Shown here piece by piece: positions 22,111 through 33,989 of a DNA stretch of 64,000 nucleotides (the stretch's first letter is position 1; each line of letters starts with the position of its first letter). Both the position numbers and the translations under genes were made by a program. The notes beneath the pieces are model-generated. The model ran no database searches, was not told the DNA's origin, and saw only the letters and a program-made list of their open reading frames with translations. The DNA is from Chiua virens (taxonomy: Eukaryota; Basidiomycota; Agaricomycetes; Boletales; Boletaceae), in assembly GCA_019787685.1 (NCBI GenBank), contig JAHNUO010000006.1, positions 248,001 to 312,000 on the forward strand, read 5' to 3'.

Positions 22111-24772
22111 ATGACCCAACCCATTGAGCAGTCCCAGTTCCCCCCACTCACACCAGCGTCCACCGTCTCATCGATGGAACTGTCTCCAACCAACGACACC
22201 GTCCCAGCAGACAGCAAGAAGCGTAAAAAGAAGAAAAAATCGAACAAGTCTGTGTGTAGTGATGTCTCTCCTACAAAGCCGACCTCAGGTCCCACCGTGT
22301 TGTGCATCAGTCGCAATAAGCATTGGAAGTATATCAGTTCATACCACGTCTGTCTCTCTCCTCCGTTTGTCTTGCTATCGAATAATGTTCTGAACAGGGT
22401 CCATGGCTCCAACTCCCCCTCGAATTGCTCGAGTCACTTCTCGTCCTCAATCTCGACCCGTCCACTCTAAAAACCCCCTCCCAGGTGCTTCACCCTTCTC
22501 GCTCTGTCAATCCACCATATTCTGCGTTTGCCTTTCATCGCCCACGCGAACTCGAAACCGGTCTTCCCGACTACCCCCCACCAGACCCTCCCCATCGCAG
22601 TGCCAACACCCCACCCTCCCCATATACCAATGCCCCACTTCTCTGGCCTATACCAGGCAAGCCAACGCCACCCCCAATCGATCCCGGCGTGTTCCGTAAT
22701 GTAGCATCGATCCGCCGTCTCATCGACGAGGCAGCCGAACTATCTGTCCGTGCTTCATCCGGGCTATCCTCTGCTGCCCTAGGATCCATCCGTATTGGGA
22801 GCAACGGCGCTTGGCCAACCGCTCAGAGCCTCGGTTTGGATGGTTCCGCCAACATGGGCAATGGAAGAAACGTCGCCATGAGCGCAATGCGCATCCACCG
22901 TCTCCGTGCACTCGCCGTACAAAAACTCGCCGCGGCTTATAAAGCAGATGAGATTGCCAGCAGCGTTATGGTCATGCAAGGCGGCAGTGTGTTCGACGAC
23001 ATCGCCGAACGCGTCCTTAGACATGGTGCGTCCTTCCTTTCCCGTTCCATTCGTCTCTCTGAAATGCGCACAAGATCCCAATGACTCCGATGCCAAATAC
23101 GTTCACTTTTTTCACGAGAAAATACCCTCTCGGTGCGTGAAACACGTTGGAAAAGTGCCCATTTGACTCTTCGAACAGTGCAAACAGACAGTTGGCAGAA
23201 TCGACGACTACCCAGGTACTGGATGAACTCATTGCCGTGAATCCGCAGCATCTCGAGTATTATCGCACGCGAGGCATCGTCCATTGTTTTCGCGATGAGT
23301 ACATCCTCGCTGCCAAAGACTTTACATACGCCCTCAAGGAAGCTCGTACTGCGCGCAAGGGCCGAACAGCACACCGTACCTATTACGTTACCATCCGAAT
23401 CCCGCGGAAAGAATGTCAAGAAAAAAAAAGGTTCCAACAAAATCCACGGCCGAGCGCCCGCGAACGGCACAAGCGATGCCGCGGATGAAGCCACTATTGA
23501 AGGACCGGACGGTGAACCACTTTTAGTTCACCCATCCGTTTCACCCGACGCCCCGGATCCTATCGAACCTCAACTGCTGTTCTTGAGGGGTGCCACGTAT
23601 TTGCAGCACGCGCTCCATCTCATTGAATCCGCCATTTTGAAACTTGAGGGTGTCGGTAAGGCGGGCTCCGCTTCCGACGGTGCCGAGCTGCGCTTGTGCT
23701 ATCTCGTCAATGGCCGTTATGGCGGTGTCGAGATCGGAAACCCAGATGGTCCCCTTGGCAAAAGTGGTGGTCCCAAGGTGCGCGCTTACAGGAGTGTGCT
23801 CGGAGAGGAGACCTTTCGTGACGACATTTGCGGCTATCTACGCAAGTGCATTCGGGACCACGAACGCTTTCTTGCGCACTTTGACACGATCGAAGGCCCA
23901 CCCAAGACCAACAGAGACGTCCCTCTCGACCTCCCCCGGCGCGTCGAGGTCGCCTTTTTGCTCTCGGAGATGGCACGTCCCGGATTTCACGGCGCGAGCA
24001 CAGGCCTTGCAGGGCGCCGAGTCTGGTCTCCCGCCCATGTTCACCACCTACCACCCCCTGCTCGTCGAGTCGCATTTCAACATCCTGATCTGCCAACTCA
24101 TGCTCGCGGAACTACCAACCCTGCTGACGACGTTTTCACGCACCTGCCGTCCTCGTGGACGGGCTCGAAGGTTATCCCGTCTTCCTACCCCCGCGATCGA
24201 TGGCCCAAGCCGAGTTCGTCGAGGTCCTCGAGCGTCTCGCGTCGGGATGGAAGACCGGTATTCAACCCCACTCGGCGATGCGGATGAGGCGCGCTGGCGT
24301 GCGGTCCGTGACGACCCGGTGTGCGATCGGAGCGCCGTCCCCTGTCAATGGGTCACTGTCCGGTTCGGTCATGTCCGCCTCGTCGGGTGACACGGCATCC
24401 ACGTCCACGTCCACGTCGTTCCCTTCGTCTTCGTCGTCCTCGCCGACCGCTCCCCGTGCCAAACCCACCCATCACAGCGTCGACCTCGTTGAATCGCTTG
24501 ACTGCGCACGGATGTTACTCGTCCCGGTCGCAGCACGCCAACGTGAACGCGCATCACAGGTGGTCGCAGAAAGAACTGCTGCCTCGTCCTCGTCCAACAC
24601 CATGAACGGACACAATACGAAGAAGAAACCGCTGAACATCAATATACCACTCCACGGGCCCCGGGTAGGAGATCATCCTCGCTTGGTTCGCAGCCGTTCA
24701 TTTGGGGGAATTGGAGAGCGTTGCATGAGGCCGTCGGAAGCAAGGGTGGATCAGAATGAACCCGGCGACTAG
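22111..24772 (+). CDS. Conserved fungal protein of unknown function, TPR-like segment (frame breaks)
   Basis: I do not recognise a named family. The N-terminus has a lysine patch (KKRKKKKKSNK), followed by SRNKHWKYISSYHGPWLQLP and LELLESLLVLNLDPSTL. A proline-rich linker leads to RNVASIRRLIDEAAELSVRA. The best conserved-looking part is DSDAKYVHFFHEKIPSRQLA, then VLDELIAVNPQHLEYYRTRG-IVHCFRDEYILAAKDFTYALKE, which looks like one or two TPR-type helix pairs. Later: QLLFLRGATYLQHALHLIES, HPLLVESHFNILICQLMLAE and LVDGLEGYPVFLPPRSMAQA. Introns near 22340, 23025 and 23105 splice cleanly. Three times the frame moves by +1 (between about 23350 and 23440, near 24005, near 24135) while the sequence stays coding-like on both sides. 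It is either a recent pseudogene or a gene with base-insertion errors. Confidence 0.6.
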
Positions 24773-25023
24773 AAATGACGACTGCAAGACACAATCACGA
24801 ACCGATCGAGTCCCCATGAATTGCATTTCGTTCAGATCTTGAGTTCTCATGTCGATGTGAAATGTTATTCCATGTCATACTCTTATCCATAAGTATAGTA
24901 TCATATACAGCCAATGGGCATTGAATAACATCCACGTTCGTCATGACTCGGGTGCGACTAGAATGCACGCACTGAACAGCATGTTCGACCTCGAGGCGCC
25001 GCCGGCCGGGCATCCACCCACCC
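24773..25023. other. Convergent 3' flanks, nothing seen
   Basis: AT-leaning, non-coding interval between the unknown plus-strand gene and the minus-strand ER-protein candidate. Confidence 0.4.
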
Positions 25024-26023
25024 TCACCGGTCCTTGAACTCGCGCGTGTGCGTGGGTGATCTGGATGACATTGATGGTCCCACACATGCGCTTTCTCCAA
25101 TCGCATCCGCACGCGCCTGCCGTGCAAAGGGCGCCAGGTACGCAGTCACCCAGGGCACAGTCCACGCCGCGGCGAGCCCGACGAGGACGAGGACACCGAC
25201 GGTAGGGAGGAGGGACGCAGGGAGCACGCCCATGTAGAGCGGTTCAAGGACGAGGACGAACGGTACGTCAAGCTGGGGTGAGGCATTGGTGAGCACCGGT
25301 ACCCCGGCGTGAACGGCCCGTATGCGTGCATAGCGCGCACGGGTGGTGGTCTGTGATACGGGTGGCGTCGACTGGGGCGCAAACCCGTCGAGGAGGTCTT
25401 GCGGCGCGTACAACGACATGTCAAAGTCCGCGGGGGTCTGGTCGTGTGCCGCGTGTCGTGGTCGGAGTTGTGCGTTGGGGCGTGGTGATGGGGCCCACGA
25501 AGATGTAGATATGAAATGGGGACATGCAACGATGTCGTGAGCGAGAGAAGGAGACCCTGGACGTCGCCAGCGCGAGGTGGCAGAACTTACAGAAGCAGCC
25601 CAGGACAACCGAAGCGTGAACGCGGCGTGGGATGCCCATCGCCCGTCGTCGAGGTCGAGGAAGACCCACAGCTCGTGAGGACAGTTCGCTCGAAATGGGA
25701 GCGGGGAGGAAGCGACGGCGTTCAGGTCGTCGTCGGTTCGTTCACACACTTGATGGAGGGGTGTGTGAAGCGCAGCAGGCGCGAGTGACCATCGCCGCTC
25801 GTTATCAGATGGATGTAGCCTCGAGTCAGACCTAGTCGGTTGATGAAACACCAAACAGGTTCGGTATGAAGACAACGCACCAATTTCCGAAGACATCCGA
25901 TGGGAGATCAGCGAGCGACACTCGAGAGGGCGAGAAGTTGATAATTTCCGTGTTAGCGGCAACGTTGTGACACGAAAAGAGCAGCAAAAGAGTAAAGAGA
26001 TGGTGCAAATTTAACAGGCTCAT
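25024..26023 (-). CDS. Putative ER membrane protein, possibly Pbn1/PIG-X-like
   Basis: Exon 1 encodes a hydrophobic signal (SLLNLHHLFTLLLLFSC) followed by ANTEIINFSPS, suggesting a secreted or ER-luminal N-terminus. After an intron of about 49 bases the protein continues with PFRANCPHELWVFLDLD and AAFTLRLSWAAS. Near the C-terminus is one strong membrane segment, LLPTVGVLVLVGLAAAWTVP, then a short basic tail. This layout (signal, luminal domain with a C-x-L-x-V-x-L pattern, one C-terminal membrane helix) fits PIG-X/Pbn1, the partner of GPI mannosyltransferase I, but the match is by architecture only. The middle (25400-25600) has an intron whose acceptor I could not settle. It could equally be another ER protein. 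Confidence 0.35.
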
Positions 26024-26339
26024 GTGGCCGCTGCTGTCAAGCCAACGGGCGTACTCCACCCGCGTAAATTACAGAACCGTATCGAACAAGTGGGTTGCTG
26101 ATCAAGGGATATCAATCAAATTGACGAGACAGCCTTTACGAAAATAGCCTGGGAGTCATTACTACGTTATGAATTTCAAAGCTAACTGATAGTGGTTGCA
26201 CGAGGCGTAAGTGAAAGGAAAACACCTTATGAATGGGCGGCCATCTAGTTTACAGGCGCCACAAACAATCGGGATGCTTTCGGAAAACCGTCACGGACTT
26301 TCAAGAAGCATCTAACCTTGATGTTCTTTGAGCACCATA
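26024..26339. other. Intergenic, nothing recognised
   Basis: About 300 bases upstream of the ER-protein candidate and downstream of the C2H2 gene. It contains no open frame of note; it may include a further 3' exon of the C2H2 gene after a GTGAGT donor near 26370. Confidence 0.35.
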
Positions 26340-27327
26340 TTAATGAAGAGAAACCGCCTCTGACTCACCTGTGATTCTCAATCTGTGCATGTCATTCAAC
26401 AAGCTATCCATTCCCTCGCGGACCATCCTGAATCTCAACACACCGCAACTCTCGCTCTCGACGTGCTGGCATAGGCCACTCAGGGTGTTGAACCTGGCGA
26501 GACAGCTCGACATAGGGCAACGGTATATCTTCTCTTGGTGCCTCGGACTCGCAAGATGGCGATTAAGGTCAACCAGCTCCCGGAAGGTGCTGTGGCACAG
26601 CACACACTCGTACGCAGAGCCGTTCCAAGACCGCTCTGTGGCGATATAGCGAGGGGTGTCCTCACCGTTGGTAAGGAGTTGCCTCGGCACGGTGATCACA
26701 TTGCCCTGATCCTGCACACGAACCCATCTGTCGATCATGGCGCGAGTGGCGCCGGACATGCATGTACCAGATTCGAGGTGAAGTATCATTGCAGATTTGC
26801 TGACAAAGTAGAGCGTGCATCCACGGTATTGGAATGCACACGGTACATTCTTTGGGGAATGCAGGCTCGATTTCAAGTGCTGGGGAAATTACATCGATGA
26901 GTGTCGACACGAAGGATTGTGGTGCACTTACCGCACTCAGATTGCTTCTAGAGTTGAACATACGTCGACAGGGGACACAATAATGGTGCGACTGTCGATT
27001 GTGTTCGTGCAGGCCCAACTCGTTCTTGAAGAATCGGTCACATTGCTCGCAGTAGTCGTGTTGATTGATGCAGTGTGTGATTAGTTCGTGATTGTATTCA
27101 AAGTGGGTTTCGCATTGGCGACAGAAGAAATGATTGGGACTCTGGATGAAGTGTTGCTTGAGAGCCCACCAGGAGTCAAAAGAGTCGTTGCAGACGAGGC
27201 AGTGAGGGTCCTGGTGGAACGAAGAGTTGTCAACGTGTTGGCTGTATGCATGCCAATCCGAAAAGTCGCGATCGCAGGAGCCGCAGTAGATCATCGTGAA
27301 AGAACTGTGATGAGTCAACCACGACAA
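26340..27327 (-). CDS. C2H2 zinc-finger protein, fullest family copy
   Basis: Two exons encode a string of C2H2-like fingers: YCGSCDRDFSDWHAYSQHVD, CLVCNDSFDSWWALKQHFI, FFCRQCETHFEYNHELITH, DYCEQCDRFFKNELGLHEH, HYCVPCRRMFNSRSNL, then after an intron (GTAAGT...CCCCAG) LKSSLHSPKNVPCAFQYRGC, SAMILHLESGTCMSGATR, YECVLCHSTFRELVDLNRH and YRCPMSSCLARFNTLSGLCQ. The likely start is the ATG at 27294, with an earlier one at 27327. Finger spacing is irregular (C-x2-C, H-x4/5-H), typical of fungal families whose function is unknown; DNA, RNA or protein binding are all possible. The 3' end may continue past a GTGAGT near 26370. At least three degenerate relatives lie in this window (17.0, 29.2 and 54.4 kb). 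Confidence 0.7.
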
Positions 27328-27489
27328 GGGGAGCCTTTAAATTGATGGTGTTCGGGGTCCATGGCGCGTTTCCATTGAGCACGTGATCGTAATAATTCTT
27401 AGAATCAACTCGAATGCACCATTCACTTCTAGACCCTCTCTAATTATGTACAACTTGTAAGTAAGTGCATGCCGAGAATAATAATACAA

Positions 27490-29107
27490 GTTTCCTTCTC
27501 ACATAGAAAAAAGTGGTTGAGGCATCACTGGCGCACGGGCTGGCGCACGACAAGAGTCTCTTCAGTGACCACAAAGTTATTCGCACAATCCGTGACTAAA
27601 TGCGATGATGTGCTCCTGCACACTGTCAGTGTGCCATCCCTGTCGGCTCAGACACGGTGACTCACATTGACCTTCATATCGACCTGGGACCTGAACTTGC
27701 CACGGTGGTCGCTCTCATCGAAATGTCATCATTGTCAAATTTGACACCACGTGGGCAAAACATTTCGGAGGAACACAAACTCTTCCTGCTTGAATCCTCT
27801 GTGCTGGTGTTCTTCCTCCGTCCATTCTTCATCTTCATCATCGGTGTCCAGTACGAGCCCAACATCAAGATGTCTGGCCCGCTTCTCTCTCCCCCACGAG
27901 GAGAGGATTCAGATTTTGGACGAAGGTCAGTATTAGCAATTTGAGTACCTTAACATCACGGACGTGAACTCGTGACAGAATGGAAAAACCACAGGTCAGA
28001 AACAAGTTTCGACCAATGAAGCCAAGAAGGCAGAGTGCACAGTGACAGAAAGTATACGCACCTGTCTTCGTCCGCGATCTCGTCTTAATGGCCGCAATGG
28101 TGGAGCACAATGAGCGAACTCACCCTTTGCTTCAAGGTTGGTGATGTCCCCTTTGACCATCAGAATCTCTGCAAGGGTCGACCAGACGCATAAAGCTGGA
28201 ATAGCGTAAGAGAGCTGAACCTCTTCGGACAGAAACCCCGGAACTTTTTTGCGTTCTTGCATCCTTGTCGATTCTAGTGGGCTCAATACTGTGTCCACTT
28301 GGTTGTGTATTAAAGACACAAATAGGGTCACTATTAATAGACTCTGCAGGAACGCAGCCGTCTTGGCGGTTAGCATTCGTTCCACCACTGCATGAAGCAG
28401 TTCCGGGAACACGGCGAGCGCAGAGTCACCCGCTCGAAGGAAGACGTAGATGATAAGGTCACCAACAACGAGACAACCCGACTCGTCTTCATTTCGGAGG
28501 AGCTACCAGATACCATCTCCGAGTCTACTTTCTGGAGCCCTTCAGATAAAACTCGAACGAGGTTAATTGTCGAATATAAATTTCAGGATTCCTCATCTCT
28601 TACCTGTCGCAATCGAGGTGCAAAGTGTTGTTAAGGCTTGCTTCACGATCGTCTCATACACGCCGGAGCAGACGATTCCACAAGTAAAGTAAGGATATGA
28701 ATGAAGTCTGAGAGGAAGGTAGGAACTGACGACGATATCGTCAACGGCCATGCGGTCCATCACCTAAATTGACAAACCTTTGTTATTCTTTGCCCATACT
28801 TCCAAGGTCGCAAACACGAGTGAGTTTGCCGCGTAAGTTGCAAGCCACGACGCCCTGCCGACTTTGAGTGTAATTGACATTTTGCCAAGAACGTGGTTCC
28901 CGTGGTTACAAGTAGTAAACGCCCGAGCTTTTGGGCGATCCGTGCCATGTGTTGCTTCATCGCAGTATGAGTGTCAGCTCTCTCATAACAATCATACAGG
29001 GAAAATGATAATGATTGATCCGAGGATAGCCTCTATGGCAGTCAGAAAGTTAGGTGAGTTGGATTCAATTACGTGCATGGCTGGTTCAAGATGTTGTCCA
29101 GCCATCT
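27490..29107 (-). pseudogene. Truncated importin pseudogene (copy of 56.2-58.2 kb)
   Basis: This minus-strand segment follows the C-terminal half of the importin at 56.2-60.2 kb, collinear but broken. Examples: FPELLHAVVERMLTAKTAAF versus LPELLHAMVERMLTAKTATF; LIHNQVDTVLSPLESTRMQE versus LIHNQADTVLGLLESTRTQE; and the sequence around 28790 (TTTGTTATTCTTTGCCCATA) is identical to that near 57796. The acidic region near 27800 has lost most of its Asp run. Stops, frameshifts and deletions occur throughout, and the N-terminal half of the gene is absent. Introns are present in the copy, so it arose by DNA duplication, not through RNA. It is flanked on both sides by C2H2-family sequence. Confidence 0.8.
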
Positions 29108-29239
29108 GTGCCCTATCACAGGATCAGAAGGTATCGATGCGTAAATGTCAGGCTCGCTCACATGTCGTGAAGGGGCAATTTCAAGTCGGTAAGTATAGCG
29201 CGCATTCCCAGTGTTGGGTACTGTAGAAAAACATATAAA

Positions 29240-29518
29240 TGAGTCATCAACATGATAGATCGCAGTCACGGTGCACTTACCGCACGCTCTGCGGTCGTTT
29301 TCAGAGTTGAAAAGAAGAATTGCTCACATCGCTCATGCTTGTATTTAGAGTGGGTTCTCCATTGGCAGCAGAAGAAGTGGATGGGACTCTGGATGAAGTG
29401 TTTCTTGAGAGCCAAGGAGTGCAAGGTACCCATGGTGTCTGGGGTCCAATGCGCGTTCGCCTTGAGCACGTGATCGTAGTTATGTGGAATGCACTCGAAT
29501 ACACCAGAATTCACTTCC
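29240..29518 (-). pseudogene. C2H2 zinc-finger family fragment abutting centrin
   Basis: The fragment keeps LKKHFIQSPIHFFCCQWRTH (compare LKQHFIQSPNHFFCRQCETH) and the bases around an intron donor (ACTTACCGCAC) seen at 26925, with an internal deletion between them. The upstream non-coding part also matches: GAGCACGTGATCGTA occurs here near 29463 and near 27378. Similarity fades about 12 bases before the centrin ATG at 29531. Confidence 0.65.
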
Positions 29519-29530
29519 ACACACACTACG

Positions 29531-30426
29531 ATGTACAGTTCAGCACAGAAAGCCAAGCGACGGACACATTCGCGTCCAGAACTCACCGACGAACAAAAAC
29601 AAGAAATAAAAGAGGCCTTTGAGCTCTTCGATACCGACAAAGACGGTTCGTTGGACTACCACGAGCTCAAAGTCGCGATGCGCGCGCTCGGCTTCGACAT
29701 GAAGAAGGCCGAAGTGCTCAAAATACTCAGAGACCACGACAAGAGCGGTCACGGTCTCATGGAATTTGAGGATTTCGCAAAAATCAGTGAGTCATATCCG
29801 CCCTCTGACGACCACTGTCTTTGGCGCGCGCACGGCCTCCGTCATGCCCTCTCCACGCGACCTCTGCGCCGGTCTTTGTATTCCCGGTACTGGATGCACG
29901 GCCCGGATTCCTTTGCCTTTTCCAATTCCATTCGCGTTTGATGACATGACTCATTCTGGATTTCCAGTGAGCGAACGGATCCTCGCACGAGATCCGATGG
30001 AGGAGATCCGTCGTGCGTTTCAATTGTTCGATGACGATAACACGGGCAAGATCAGTCTACGGAACCTGAGAAGAGTGGCCAAAGAAATTGGTGACCGTTT
30101 AGAGGATGACGAGTTGTGAGTATCCATTGTCCGCCGTCTACTCTTTTTGGGGGGTAGGACCCTGCGCAGGCGCAGCACCTCAGCCCAACACCCTGTTTTC
30201 GTACACGGCCAAGTGCCACCGCCCTTGTTATTGCCGTACCAATTTTGTTCACCGCTATCCCCCGAGAAACGCGAATTATTGTGATTTCTCTAGTTGTGTT
30301 CCATATTTGCTCACCTCTGGTCTTCCATTTTCCCCTAGGCAAGCGATGATAGACGAGTTTGACCTGGACCAGGATGGGGAAATCAACGAACAGGAATTCT
30401 TTGCTGTCATGACAGATGACCCATAG
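29531..30426 (+). CDS. Centrin (Cdc31-type EF-hand protein)
   Basis: Centrin is a small calcium-binding protein of the spindle pole body and centrosome, also found in TREX-2 and the XPC repair complex. Exons 29531-29786, 29968-30115 and 30339-30426 give 163 residues, a typical length. Four EF-hands are visible: [18 protein letters not shown] (canonical loop), [40 protein letters not shown] and [18 protein letters not shown] (canonical loop). The basic N-terminus precedes the conserved [20 protein letters not shown]. Centrins often end near KKTxLY, whereas this one ends MTDDP. Its start region sits next to a zinc-finger gene fragment, which may now form part of its promoter. Confidence 0.92.
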
Positions 30427-30560
30427 CTACGATGCCCGTACCGTTCTCGTTTCGGTTTCGTCCTCGCTTGTAAAATGAGTACCCCATGACGAGGTCGCGT
30501 GTAGATTATCATGGATGATTTGTTCCCTTCTCTATGATAAGTTTCCCTTCCACATTGGCA

Positions 30561-30955
30561 ATGGACCCCGATCGCGCTTCCCTTTTGTATTTGCCCTCGA
30601 GTAGGTTCTTTTTTCTCACCCCGATCGTCGACCGCTATCGTCACCTGTCTGACTCACCCACACAGCCGCATGATCGCTGCTTTGAATACTCATTGTCCCC
30701 TTCCGTGTGTTTTAGACAACGTAATTGGATATCGCTCCCCGCAGCACATAATGTGGTGCGAATGGTGTTATTGTTCGTCCGTGCAACGGACGCGCTGAGT
30801 TCCAAATTGCGGAAACCGTTGAGACGTTTGGCACCACATTGATCGGTGTGTGGCATAAGCTGTCCGAGTCCGTTCATCCCCGAGAAACAGCCAAGATCAT
30901 TTGCCTCGTTCTAGAACGTGTGCAGGTATCACATGAATCCGTCTGTCAGACATGA
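30561..30955 (+). CDS. Possible small gene, unrecognised
   Basis: MDPDRASLLYLPSS (30561) could splice over a GTTCTT...CACAG intron to SRMIAALNTHCPLPCVLDNV and IGYRSPQHIMWCEWCYCSS. In another frame follows a stretch that looks coding, RAEFQIAETVETFGTTLIGV then WHKLSESVHPRETAKIICLV, ending at a TGA at 30953. Joining the parts requires either an unseen intron or one extra base near 30780. I know no family for it; composition alone supports a gene. Confidence 0.3.
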
Positions 30956-31863
30956 ACGGCTCCACCTAAACCCGCGTCGAAAACATGTGAACCACTTTCG
31001 TGAAGTCGCAGCCACCAAGACAAAAAGGAGGAGACTGTCTATTGCCGGAGTGACCTCGGCACATGTAGAGCTCAAGACGACTGTACCCATACTTTACACC
31101 CATAACGTATTGCTACATATGTTACTCCGAGATGGGGTACAATAACAACGTGACAAGCGAGAAAGCGTCCGAATGTGATGATGCCAGAATAATGATACAA
31201 GCGATCCCCACCGTCGCCATTCGACGGTGATAAAATACAAGGGAAGACAGAAACAGGGTCATGAAAGGGCGTGGACTGTCGTGAACATCTACAACGGATT
31301 CTCGGGAAAGCAAGTGGGGATTCGTTCGTTCGTTGTGAAAAAGAAATCGAGGAAGTGCGAAAATTTTCATGAAAAGCAAACACGAGCATGATTCCGGCAG
31401 CCTAATGTTGGTAACCGATCCTCAAAGGGAAGGATACACGTTCGGAAGTTGCCTTGATGAGCGTAGCGAGTTGAGACCGAGGAGTTGACGAAAGCATGGA
31501 GGGCATGGAAAGATCGCGGGATCCAGGCGAGCATAAAGCAAGAACCGTCGAAGCGAGACCAGCATGGCCTGTGGGTATATCCCATCCGCACAGGAAGCCT
31601 GGAGTGGTAACGGAGACGAGAAGGAGGACTGCCTCAACGAGCAAAGCATGGGAAAAATGTCCGATGGGGAATGGTGGAATAATAACAAGGTGAACGAACA
31701 CCACATGTTGGGAAATAAGATCAATAAGAAGAATACGAAAGCGTATCGTGCACAGTTGTCAAAAGTCCCATTACCGTCACGTCGAGGGCCAGCGTCCAAT
31801 ATGACCTCGGACCGTCGCCGAATACACAAACCTTTGTCGCGTGTACTTGGAATCACAAAGGTC

Positions 31864-33989
31864 TCATACTTCTTCGGCCCTGACGTGTTCCAAAGCTTTT
31901 GGCATGTCTTTATGGACCTTCATGTGCTGACCCAGATTATCGTGTCGGCTGAATTCCTTACCGCACCCAGGATATGGGCATTTGTGCGCTGGAAGAGGCG
32001 TTAGCTGACAGAACGTGACGTGTATATGAGTATGATGACGCACGTTTCTCATACGTGTGAATGCTCCTGACGTGTCTCTTTAGATGCTCTCCCCTCGCAA
32101 AGCATTTCCCGCATCCGCCGACGTCACAGAGATAGATGCGCGCGCCCAGCGCTGAATCCCTTTGACTACGTCCGACGTTCGCACCGCTCACGGTTGGGAC
32201 TCGCCGGCCCCTCGACTTCTTCGTGAGATTTGGTACGGGAACAGGAATAGGGAGGGTCCTTGCGTTTTTCCGCATCTTCGCCGGTTGGCCGGATGAGGAA
32301 ACGGGGGACATACCAGACACAGAAATGAGAGGTGACTTGGGAGAACCCTTCACGGCAGAGGGTGGGATATCTACACCATAAGGATGATACCGCACCGGGT
32401 TCCTGCCGGCTATGGTTCGAGGACGTAAGCTCCGCGTGTTCTTTGACGTAGTACGAATGCGTGGCTCGAAGTCGCCGTCGCCATCGTCCTCCTCCTCTGG
32501 CCTGTAATCGTAGTCGAGGTGGTTACCATTGGATTCTTCTGCTCCCTCCGCATCTTCACCACTGCTCGTCCCTGAAGCCGACCCTCCAGCGAATTTTCCC
32601 GTGTAGTCGTAAGCCCTCGCCGTACTATGTCCACTGGCCCTACCCCCATCGTGAAGACTCAAGGGTTCAACCTCAGGTTCTCCCTCAGCATCTTCATCGC
32701 CTCCATCGGGAAGTTCCGCAAACCCCATGATGGGGGATACTTCCGCCGGCCGAACAGTTCGTTGTTCTTGCAGACCCTGTGTGCGTACCCTCAACGCATG
32801 TCGCTCTTGTAGTTCCTGTTCCTGGCACGTGCGCTCGCAATTATTGACCAGCGACGTTCCAAAGTACGCTGAATGTCGCGGGACAGGGGCGGACAAGACT
32901 GGCAAACTCATCGACGAGTGATTGGCTGGAGATTGACCATACTGCAAAGCCAGATCGAGAGTCGAAGACGACTCGGTGGGAGCTGTCAAACGGGGACGTT
33001 AATATTCCTGGGATTTTCGCTAAACGAAAATATGCGAACCTGAGTCCAAGATGGTGCGGTACGTCCCAAAGCCATTGCTTGGGCCGGCAATGTCAGCCGA
33101 CCGATTGTATAAGTCAGGAAAGGGGATACCGCTTTCCTGCTTGATGCTGATGCCCTGGCAGAGCGGATACGCCGGGGAGAACTGTTGGGTTAGCTGGGTA
33201 GGGGCATTGGTGTAATGTCGGGAAGGAGGGGGGGGATAAATAAGATCAGGCTCGTCAATTTCCTGGTCGAAGGGTTGTGCGCTACGACAGGCGGCCCTTG
33301 TGGCCGATTGCACGGGTGCCGAGACAGGTGGCTGAGTTGTATACCTTGCGGGGCTATGTTCTTGCCGCTGCATCTGCTGTATCGGCGGATATAGCGGCTG
33401 GAATTTCTTCGCTTCTGGAGACCATGAGTAGCCCATAGCGATGGAAAGATCCAAGGGCAATGGGGCCGAAACTGGCTGCTTGTAGATTTCTGGGCTGTCC
33501 ATTGTGTAGGCGGGGAGGGGGAAGGGACGAGAGCCGATGTGCCCGTAAGGATAGCCCACCGAAACGTCTTCAAGCATGGAGTAGGGGTAGTAGTCGTCAC
33601 TCCCCGTTGCGACATGGGCGGCCAAGTCGCCATCCATGTTATCGATGGGGGGTTCTGGGAGGGGACTCTCGTTGGCGGACGAGGAGGACAGAGGGGATTC
33701 GGCAGAGACGTCTGATGAATAAGGACTGTAACCCAGACCTGATTGATGGAGGGGGAGAGCGGTGGGGTTGAGTACGATAAGAAGGAATCGTGTTCACGGG
33801 AGGGGAAAAATGGCCGTGATTAAATGCTGCGAGGGGATTGGTGTGGGACCGAGTAGGAGTAGGATAGGACGAACTGGACATTCTGGCGATTCCTACGGAT
33901 CCGTGGAGCGATACCTGACTCTCGGATGAAGAAAGTGAATGGTGAGAGGGTGGAAAGTAAGCAAAGTAACGGTTGGAGTCTGTTTGCAT
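31864..33989 (-). CDS. C2H2 transcription factor, Msn2/Seb1-like, paralog 1
   Basis: This is a long, low-complexity transcription factor with two adjacent C2H2 fingers at its C-terminus: YLCDVGGCGKCFARGEHLKR-HVRSIHT and, after a linker split by an intron, KCPYPGCGKEFSRHDNLGQH-MKVH. The second-finger helix SRHDNLGQH and the H-x3-H spacing resemble the stress-response-element binders Msn2/4 and Seb1. The N-terminal 400 residues are Ser/Pro/Tyr-rich with an acidic central block (EEEDDGDGDFEP), plausible activation regions. Immediately before the fingers is a basic motif, PNLTKKSRGRRVPT, probably a nuclear localisation or DNA-contact element. The start is 33989 (MQTDSNRYFAYFPPSHHS). There are introns near 33035 and 32020. 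Paralog 2 lies at 37.7-39.4 kb in the opposite orientation. Confidence 0.88.

Noticed and set aside
21528..22412. Minus-strand open frame of 294 codons
   Set aside because: It runs antisense through the promoter and first exon of the plus-strand gene at 22111, with no motif; the plus-strand reading splices and looks coding.
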